NCBI GenBank assembly: GCA_016800925.1
Contig: JABCPU010001106.1
Span: 1-16,142, forward strand
DNA: 16,142 nt
Direction: 5' to 3'
From: Suillus spraguei
Taxonomy: Eukaryota > Basidiomycota > Agaricomycetes > Boletales > Suillaceae
Part shown: positions 8,983 to 16,142 of the stretch, one piece after another
Layout: each line of letters begins with the position of its first letter
Numbering within the stretch: position 1 is the stretch's first letter
Made by a program: the position numbers and the translations under genes
The notes under the pieces: generated by a model
Told to the model about the DNA's origin: nothing
Database searches by the model: none
What the model saw: only the letters and a program-made list of their open reading frames with translations

Positions 8983-9345
8983 TTAGGAATGTGCAAGATA
9001 CACTCACCTGGCCCCGATCGCAAAGTTATTGCTAAGATCCCACAGGTGGATGGACTGTATGCTATCCTCAATCAGAAGAAGGAGCATGCAAATGTTGCAA
9101 AGGCAAAACTCACCATCTGTGAGTTGCACCATGTCCTTGGACACATCTCCCGAGCTGCTGTGAGGCACATGGTGGGAAAAGGGCTGGTCGAACTTGAGCC
9201 AAGCTTGACGCCCGAATTCTGTGAGGCCTGTACAAAAGCAAAGGCCAAACGTCAGCCGTTTCCCGATGCCACGAAGACCTGAGCACTTACCTATGCAGAG
9301 ATTATCCATACCAACCTCTGGGGGCCGTCTCAAACCACCAGCTTT
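8983..9345 (+). mobile_element. Truncated Ty1/Copia retrotransposon fragment (GAG-pre-integrase and start of integrase)
   Basis: The reading frame resembles the Copia polyprotein: GPDRKVIAKIPQVDGLYAI, then the HHCC zinc module (ELHHVLGHIS ... FCEACTKAK), then ALTYAEIIHTNLWGP at the start of the integrase core. A TGA at 9280-9282 interrupts it between the zinc module and the core, and the frame resumes unchanged after it. The usual HTDLWGP Asp, the first residue of the integrase catalytic triad, is Asn here (codon 9313-9315). Homology ends near 9345, right after the SQTTS segment. There is no protease, reverse transcriptase or LTR pair in the window, so this is a dead fragment of about 360 bp. 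Confidence 0.88.
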
Positions 9346-9990
9346 GTATGCAGTACACCAATTCTATCTTGCAGCATATCAACAACACCACTACAATCAC
9401 AGTAATTATTACCGTTAGTATTAGATCAAGTGCAATATTCCGAGTCAATAATATACCGCCGTTTTCGTCTCGCCGAGTCGTGATGCGCGTTTGAAGGCCT
9501 CGGAGAGCGAAAGTTGACTGTGCCGTTACTGTGCCGAAGCGTGACAGGCCGTGACCAAATAGCCACGGGAGTTCGCGCATTATTGGGGCAACGTCTATTA
9601 CTCCACTGTGCCAACGCACAGACATAAAAACTTAATTCTTTACTGAACTCTAATGGACTGTTTGATTTGGTATTTTCGAATCAACATTTTCACGCTCAAG
9701 TGGAGCATTATTTTACATTATGACTAAGCCATAAAAACCTTAGCAAAAACACTATTGATGACGGGCGTTTATGGACAGAGGCACTGACTCGGATGGAAGG
9801 ACCGAAATAAGATCCATGATGCTAGGCTGTAGCAACGTGGTATGGAGCAGATGAACCATGGGCATACATCCAATTCTTCTCACGACCTCTCACTGCACAT
9901 GAGATCGACGACTTAACCATATAGTACGCTCCTCGTCAACTTCAAATCCTACTGACTGTTTAGTGATATATCACTTCAGGATTGCGCGAT
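9346..9990. other. Intergenic region upstream of the WD40-HET gene
   Basis: No gene was found. It contains a short direct repeat of ACTGTGCCG (9517-9525 and 9528-9536) and, 17 bp before the next ATG, a perfect 12-bp palindrome. Some of the region next to the Copia fragment may be degraded transposon sequence, but no LTR boundary can be shown. Confidence 0.45.
9963..9974. promoter_or_regulatory. 12-bp palindrome just before the WD40-HET start codon
   Basis: GTGATATATCAC is a perfect palindrome ending 16 bases before the ATG at 9991. The position suits a 5' UTR or core-promoter site. Its function is not known from sequence, and it may be chance. Confidence 0.25.
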
Positions 9991-12983
9991 ATGGAAGATA
10001 TTACTGTGCGAAGGCGCGTGGCGCCGGCGGCAGCATGCAACTCGGAGATGCAGATGCACACCGCTAACGTGTCGGCAGTTGCGTTCTTCAAAAACGGTCG
10101 ACGGATCGTCACCACTTCACTGGATGAAACACTGCGAATCTGGGACGTGGAGAAAAGAGCATTGGTAGGAGGGCCTTTCGTGGGACACAGTGGATGTGTG
10201 AATTCAGTCGCGGTATCGCCAGACGATAGGAGAATTGCCAGTGGTGGAGAAGATAGAGCCATCATCATCTGGGATGTTGATAGCAAGCAGAAGGTATTTA
10301 AACCGCTGCTGAAGCATACAAACTGGGTTCGGTCGGTATGTTTCTCCTCCGATGGAAAGAAACTCGCAAGCGGGTCATGGGATACGACAGTTATTGTATG
10401 GGATGCAGAGACTGGCGCCTTTCTTTCAGTACTCGAGGGTTATTTGGGTGTGGTGGATTGTGTCGCCTTCAGCCCAGATGGGCTAAAAATAGCATTTGGA
10501 GCACGGCGGAAGATTCGAGTTTGCAGGACCGAGAATGCCGAGCGCCTGTTCGACATTGCCGCTCATCAAAATTCCGTTGAAAGTGTTGTGTGGTCCCCCG
10601 ACGGCCAGCAACTTGTCTCTGTATCACACGGTGAAAAAATCAAGTTTTGGGACTCGTCGAATGGGACCCAGATCGGTCAATCTTGCACCGGTCACACTTC
10701 CCTCATAAAGTCACTTGCCATTTCTTCTGATGGTTCGTTCATTGCAACCGCCTCGAACGATCAGACTATACGCTTGTGGAGCACAAAGTCATACCAGCAG
10801 ATAGGACAGATATTCGAACACACATCAAGGGTTTCCTGCGTCGCAATTTCTCCCAACGGAGAACTGCTAGTGAGTGGAGACATTGGTGGGAATGTTCAGC
10901 TCTGGTCCGTCAAGAACACAATTTCTGCAGCATTCGGGACGGACTCGGCCAAGGTGGGGAATATCCATCTTCATCTTAACATTTGTGATGATGCTGAAAG
11001 ATCATTAAGAATCCAGTGTCTGCAGCATTCGTGATGGATTCCTCATACTTTGTGGACCGCAGTAAGGTGAAGCTGGGCAAAAAGCTCTATGCAGAGGCCC
11101 TTTCGGATGCGGAAAAGGTGCAGACAATATCACCCATTGATGTGACAAATCTGATGATATTCGCAGGTCATTGAACTCGACCCCTCGTATTATATCGGAT
11201 ACGAACTGAAGCATGCAGCTCTTCATGGAGCACAGCACTATGATCATGCGTTCGAGGCCTTCAAGATAATGCTCTCCAAGTTGGACAATGCACCCGACCC
11301 AGAGATACGACGTAAGCCCTAAACAACTCAAGCGCTGACTTGAGGATGACTTACATTTCTGCAGAGCTACGCCAGCAATACGTCAGTCCATCTGAAGTAG
11401 AGGATGCTATTCGAAGAGCCATTGACACCCAACTGAAAAATGCCCCCCTTCGTCTAATCAACACCTATACTGGACGTTTGTGCAATCGGGATGCACAGAA
11501 CGACGCATTCATTGGAAGCACACAGTACAAGGAGCTTCTGTATTCATCTGTTATACATGCACCCCTCAAAACGGAGCTCATCAGAGAAGCGGTCGAGAAG
11601 TACTTCGGTTGGGTCATGTTATCCCACAGGTGGGAAAGGAAGGAGCCGCTACTGCATGACATTCGGGGCAAGAACATATATGACTTGGATCCGGCTGGAA
11701 CCATTGTGAAGCTGCAGAAATTCTGCAAAGTCGCCTGCGATGCGGGACATCGTTGGGCGTGGAGCGATACATGCTGTATCGACCAGAACAACAATGTCGA
11801 GCTCGGAGAATCAGTCAACTCCATGTTCATCTGGTATCGCTACTCGGCACTTACCATTGTCTACCTATCAGATGTTCCTCCTTCGTCAGAGTCTGGTGCG
11901 CTCGCAAACAGCATTTGGAACACGCGAGGATGGACCGTTCAGGAGTTCCTCGCTCCTAAAATTGTTCTCTTCTACCAGGCAGATTGGACCCTATATCTCG
12001 ACGACCGCTCATGCAACCACAAGGAGTCTGATAGTATTCTGGAGGAGTTGAAACATTCAACTGGCATAAATACGCAGGCGCTCATTGACTTCCGTCCAGG
12101 CACAAGAGATGTCCTTGAGAAACTCCGATGGGCGTCAAACCGTGACACTACGAGGGAGGAAGACATTGCATATTCGCTGTTTGGGATCTTTGGTATCCAC
12201 CTTCCTGTAATCTACGGAGAAAAAAGACAGAATGCGCTTGGACGACTCTTGCAGTACATCATAGCCCAGTCGGGCGACGTCACAGCCTTGGATTGGGTGG
12301 GACAATCGTCCGACTTCAATAGTTGTCTCCCAGCCGATATTTCCTCATACAAGGCTCTGCCATACACGCTATCATCTTTATCTGAACACGAGATGCAGAT
12401 ATCGGTTTCCGCGCTGCGAAACAATATGGTGGTTATGCAGTCAGCTTCGAAACTATACACCCTCCTTCAGAATCTCAGTGTTCCTCGTTTCGCAGACAAC
12501 AGACTGCAACTGCCCTGCATCGTATTTCTTCTCACAGAAGTCAGGCAGAGGCATGGAGAAGATGGTGTCAGACGTTTCACTTATGACGTCAAGGCAGATG
12601 GGCTACAAGACCTCCTGATCACAACGGAAGATAAACTAGTTCAATTCTCACCTAAAAGGCGTGCTCGGCGGAAATTCTTGCTCGTCCGTCCGTGGAATCG
12701 GTATGATCTTGGGCTGATCAACTTCGCAGACGAGACACAGAGCGTAGCAGATTGGCCCGAGTCTGAGTCTCCTTCGGATGATGCGCTCGACACCGACTAT
12801 CCTGGATACAACGATTTGGAGTTGATCGTTCGCCTCGGACAGCCTTTTCGTGCCCTTCTGCTAGCACAGCTGTGGGGTGAGGAGTATAGGAGAATCGCTT
12901 CGGATAACAGTATCACCGCACAAGTCAGGGACACAACATCTATTGATAACATGAGGGACATTAGAATGCTGGATATATTGTAG
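9991..12983 (+). CDS. WD40 propeller / TPR-like linker / HET-domain protein
   Basis: A non-self recognition (heterokaryon-incompatibility) type protein of about 944 residues. Exons: 9991-10953, 11010-11117 (11001 is an alternative start of this exon), 11167-11311 and 11365-12983, phases consistent. Residues 1-321 hold seven WD40 repeats, enough for one propeller, with LRIWD, IIIWD, VIVWD, IKFWD and IRLWS ends; blade four is degenerate. Residues ~330-405 look TPR-like (LYAEALSDAEKVIELDPS). The HET domain spans ~480-690, with LSHRW (~491), WAWSDTCCIDQ (~536), NTRGWTVQEF (~591) and EEDIAYSLFGIFG before VIYGEK. About 250 further residues typical of basidiomycete HET proteins follow and end at a TAG. 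No NACHT or NB-ARC domain is present. The ATG at 9991 is the first in frame. HET domains trigger cell death in known systems; here the ligand is unknown. Confidence 0.9.
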
Positions 12984-13274
12984 CAGAACATTTATACGTC
13001 GACAACAGTTCTACATGATCAATATCTCTAGAATTTTGTATCGTTTCGGTCTTGATATTGTATCATATGCCATCTCATACAGCTAAAACTCAAATCAGAC
13101 CTCCCAGGGAAGAGGAAAAAGTAAGCACTTTGTAGAATCGAGTTGTTAGCTCATCTAGTATACGCTTATCCATCCTTCCATAGTCAAAGTGCTGCCAAGA
13201 GTGGAATGAGTCTGGGCCAAAGATAGTACTTTGAAGTCGCCACTAGTACTTGTACTGAAGGAAGCGATCCCATC
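12984..13274. other. Short intergenic spacer
   Basis: The 3' flank of the WD40-HET gene and the 5' flank of the acyl-CoA synthetase pseudogene. Nothing else was recognised. Confidence 0.4.
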
Positions 13275-15154
13275 ATGACCTCTTGGAAAAGAAACTTCTT
13301 TGGTCCAGGTTCTATCGTGGTTGCAACCGAGGACGGCAGCCAGTTCGACGCTTGGCAATTACTGCTGACTCTCTTGTAACTCAACCATTCAAGGGCATCG
13401 ACATCATTCCCGACGTTGTCGACTACGCTGCAAGACGCATGGTATGAAAATGCTGTGGGTTGGCGTGATATTGTGCTATTCACGAGGAAGAGAAGGAAGT
13501 AAAAAGGATGTTTGATGGAAAGAAGTCACCGAGAAGAAGACCTGCAAGTATTTCCAGCTCAGTGATTACAAGTACCTCAGTTTCAATGACGTCCAAGGCC
13601 GAGTTTCAGCTCTTGCACGAGGTCTTATTCATCATCAAATCACCAAGGACGATATATTCAATATCTATGCTCAGACGAGGTATGATTGATTTTCTGTGGA
13701 AACCTCTATGACTGACGCGTAGGATAGCATCAACTGGCAGCTCATGTCTCATGCGTGCATGACAATTGGAACTCCCGTGGCCACTGCGTGCGATACCCTT
13801 GGCGAATCTGAACTTACACATTCATTGAACGAGCCGAATTGCGTTGGTGTTTTCACGAACGCTGACCTCCTTGCAACCCTGAAAAACGTGCTGCTTAATA
13901 CCCCATCGATCAAGTTCATAGTCTATGACGGTGACGCCAAGCCATCACTTATCAATTATATCCATAACATTAGGGGAGACATAGTCATTCTCTCCATTGA
14001 CGAGTTGCATGAAATTGGTGCGGAGCAATCCACAAAGGGTCTGGAGGAGCGAAGGCCATCCAAAGATGATGTGGCCATGATCATGTATACCGGCGGCACT
14101 ACCGGGGCTCCTAAGGGTGTGGTACTCACTCACGGCAACGTTATTGCTTCTCTCGCTGCAGTATACACGCTTCTTGGCCACCACGTCTTTTTGATGACAC
14201 TTTCCTGGCGTATCTCCCGCTCGCCCACATTTTTGAATACATCGTGGAGCTTACTTTATTCTTCGTCGGCATTACGACAGGTTACGGTCGCGTAAAGACT
14301 CTCACAGATGTATCCGTGCGCCGATGCAAGGGTGACATTGTCACGTTTCGCCCTAGTATCATGGTTGGTGTGCCCGCTGTGTGGGAGCAGATCCGTAAAT
14401 GGATCACCGGCAGGATTAATGCCAGCAGCTCTTTGAAGAAGACCATTTTCACCGGGGCGATGGCAGCTATGAAGGCTTCTGTTCCTGGTCTCAGCCAGGT
14501 GGCAAATGCTGTTGTGTTAATGACATCAAGCAAGCCACTGGAGGACGCCTCCGTCTCACATTGAGTGCTGGTGGTGCTCTTAGCAAGGAAACTCAGGAGT
14601 TCTTGTCCATTGCACTCGCCACAATGCTTCAAGGTCAGTAACTCCCCAAGCTCATTTGCGATATATTGACGTAATTGAGGGCAGGTTATGGTACGACTGA
14701 GTCTTGTGGGATGTGCGCCATTTTGCCCCCTGAGCTCATGCAATATGGCTCGGTTGGACTGCCTGTTCCTTCAGCTGAAATAAAGCTCCTGGATGTCCCT
14801 GAGGTGGGCTACAAGTCGACTAATAATCCTCCCCAGGGAGAAGTTTGTATTAGGGGACCGTCGGTCACCCAGGATACTACAAACGGGACGACCTTCAACA
14901 ACGACGAGTCGATCTTCACTCGGGATGGTTGGCTTAGGACTGGTGATATTGGTCAGTGGAATGCTGATGGAACTCTTTCTCTGATTGACAGGTAATCTAA
15001 CCTCCTGGGCGATTTTCTTCGTCTGATATGCTTCATTTCAGGATTGGGAATCTTGACGAGCTAGAGGGTATGTCCTGGAACGATATGTTCACCTAATCTT
15101 GACTTCTATTTGTATTTTCCAGTCTGCTGCCTCGGAAGCAAACGAAACCCCTAG
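13275..15154 (+). pseudogene. Long-chain acyl-CoA synthetase (FAA/LACS type) pseudogene, frameshifted and 3'-truncated
   Basis: The intact family activates fatty acids to acyl-CoA with ATP. Here the family start MTSWKRNFFGPGS (ATG 13275) and almost the whole AMP-binding part can be followed in order, including the P-loop-like YTGGTTGAPKG (normally TSGTTG), the GYGTTE motif and the LRTGDIGQWN motif. The path changes frame by single bases near 13344, 13440, 13476, 13523, 14188-14192 (a T-run) and 14519, with a compensating pair at about 14870/14896. Introns survive at 13680-13727, 14634-14684 and 14992-15041. After DRIGNL (about 15060) homology stops: the C-terminal lysine-containing domain of roughly 150 residues is missing, and a TAG is reached at 15152-15154. 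It cannot encode an active enzyme as it stands and is best read as a decayed duplicate. Confidence 0.9.
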
Positions 15155-15475
15155 GGCGGCAAGGATGTTACTCCCAGCTAACGTGCAGTCCAATATCCGG
15201 TGCTTATGAAGATATGAACGAACAGAATTAGTGGTCGTTCGTTCTCACTATTCAGCGAGGATACTAAAATATTATAAATTGAAAATTTGCAAAACGGTTC
15301 GTCAACGCGTGTTTCATACAGAGAATGATTGGTGTCGTAAATGTGTGCGTGAGACGAATAAAAAGATAAATGATCTATACATCGTACGAGCAGTTGCCAC
15401 AAAAAGAAATATATGAATGATCTATACGTCGTACATATGTGTGAATCCTTAAATCATAATGTACATGAGCTCTAC
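15155..15475. other. AT-rich spacer with short repeats
   Basis: No gene was seen. It contains an 8-bp inverted repeat (GAACGAAC 15216-15223, GTTCGTTC 15237-15244) and two copies of AATGATCTATAC[A/G]TCGTAC at 15369-15387 and 15416-15434, 47 bp apart and differing at one base. Part of it is probably the 3' UTR of the minus-strand aspartic protease gene. Confidence 0.45.
15369..15434. repeat. Pair of 19-bp direct repeats
   Basis: AATGATCTATACATCGTAC (15369-15387) and AATGATCTATACGTCGTAC (15416-15434) match at 18 of 19 bases with a 47-bp period. They may be a remnant tandem duplication in the 3' flank of the aspartic protease gene. Confidence 0.5.
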
Positions 15476-16142
15476 TCAGAGGAAGAGAGTGAAGCAGTCC
15501 GCAACAGAGGCAAGAAGAGTAAGTGATGAAGCAATGTTCTTGATAGGAGAAGCTGATCCAGAGTTTGTGCTGCTGCTAGTTGGACTTCCACTCGAGCTCG
15601 CGTAGGTACTAGTAGGCAGGGGTGTCAAGCTAGTCACCTGCACCGGATTTGGGTCGGAAGATCCGGTTGAAGAGCTTGAGCTACTGGGAAGCTGAGCAAA
15701 GCCAACGGCAGCGGGGCTAGCACGGAAGACGGAGTACACATTCTTCAGGAAGGTGTCGCCGATAATCCAAGCAGGAACACTACCAATCCCAATATCGAAG
15801 ATACCGCCTGTACACATCTGAGAGGTGGCATTCGCGTTGCTCATCATGGTGTCGTTGAGGGTACCAAGGTTCATGTCTAGGGGACTGATTGCCCAGTTTG
15901 TGCCGCCGAACGAGATATGAACTGTAACATTAGTGTCGCAAGCTAGAAATATATGAGTCTCCTGCTTATCATGGAGTGCACATAAATACTGACGGAATGC
16001 ATATAAGCCTTGCCAATCTCCCGTAAGCTCCGTAGAGCCAGGCACTTGGGCCCAAATACTTGCGGCAATGGGTTGGGTGCCCCGATGAGGTAGTGCCTGT
16101 GTCGATGGCAGCGCCCGACCAAGGTGAGTCAATGTGAGTGCC
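15476..16142 (-). pseudogene. GPI-anchored aspartic protease (peptidase A1), 3' part, frame damaged near DTGT
   Basis: This is the C-terminal half of a pepsin-like protease; the 5' end is beyond the right edge. The upstream exon (16142-15994) contains WSGAAIDTGTT, the second catalytic Asp motif (DTGTT at 16103-16089). An intron at 15993-15943 (GTCAGT...TTCTAG) leads to the last exon 15942-15476. That exon has the family sequence PCDTNVTVHISFGG, a Cys pair, WIIGDTFLKNVYSVFR and GFAQLP, then a Ser/Thr-rich stalk and a hydrophobic C-terminal tail (ASSLTLLASVADCFTLFL), which indicates a GPI anchor and location at the plasma membrane or wall. The frame of the DTGTT motif differs from that of the following QPIAASIWAQVPG segment: one or two bases appear lost at about 16074-16089. 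So this copy is either a recent pseudogene or carries sequence errors. The family assignment is firm. Confidence 0.82.

Noticed and set aside
9302..9625. Minus-strand 107-codon frame between the Copia fragment and the WD40-HET gene
   Set aside because: It runs antisense into the Copia fragment, has no recognisable domain and no coherent exon structure.
9346..9660. LTR of the Copia element
   Set aside because: No TG...CA ends, second copy or target duplication could be identified.

Overview
This looks like a piece of a basidiomycete (Agaricomycetes) genome. The protein-coding genes are cut by many very short GT-AG introns (about 45-58 bp) with tiny exons. The gene content is typical of accessory regions in mushroom-forming fungi: a tetratricopeptide-CHAT protease, a WD40-HET protein, a Copia remnant, a MITE-like element and decaying paralogues of metabolic genes. 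A Boletales-type relative is a guess from family memory, not something the sequence proves.

Layout, left to right. 1-230 may hold the 3' end of a gene entering from the left. 234-847 is a 614-bp element with ~50-bp terminal inverted repeats flanked by TAAT on both sides. 1288-5788 (+) is a large multi-exon gene with a Ser/Asp-rich head, a C2-like region, TPRs including seven near-identical 135-bp units, and a C-terminal CHAT caspase/separase-like protease domain with both catalytic residues. Its reading frame is broken once, in an A-run at 2677-2681, and it carries scars of other one-base indels upstream. 6964-8171 (+) is a cleanly spliced seven-exon gene for a 302-residue protein with an acidic tail. 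I do not recognise it with certainty; its layout is compatible with a gasdermin-like pore-former. 8516-8899 (-) may be the 3' remnant of another gene. 8983-9345 (+) is a truncated Copia fragment (GAG-pre-integrase plus the start of the integrase) with a stop codon. 9991-12983 (+) is an intact gene for a seven-blade WD40 propeller, a TPR-like linker and a HET domain. 13275-15154 (+) is a frameshifted, 3'-truncated long-chain acyl-CoA synthetase pseudogene. 15476-16142 (-) is the 3' part of a GPI-anchored aspartic protease gene, with frame damage next to its DTGT motif.

How the genes may work together (inference): three same-strand genes, TPR-CHAT protease, 302-aa protein with acidic tail, and WD40-HET, form a compact set of the kind tied to fungal non-self recognition and regulated cell death. 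In bacteria, gasdermins are encoded next to proteases, including CHAT-type ones, that activate them. A TPR-CHAT gene next to a candidate gasdermin-like gene in a fungus is the most interesting hypothesis here, and it depends entirely on the unproven identity of the 302-aa protein. The flanking metabolic-type genes are decaying, while the 302-aa and WD40-HET genes are fully open.
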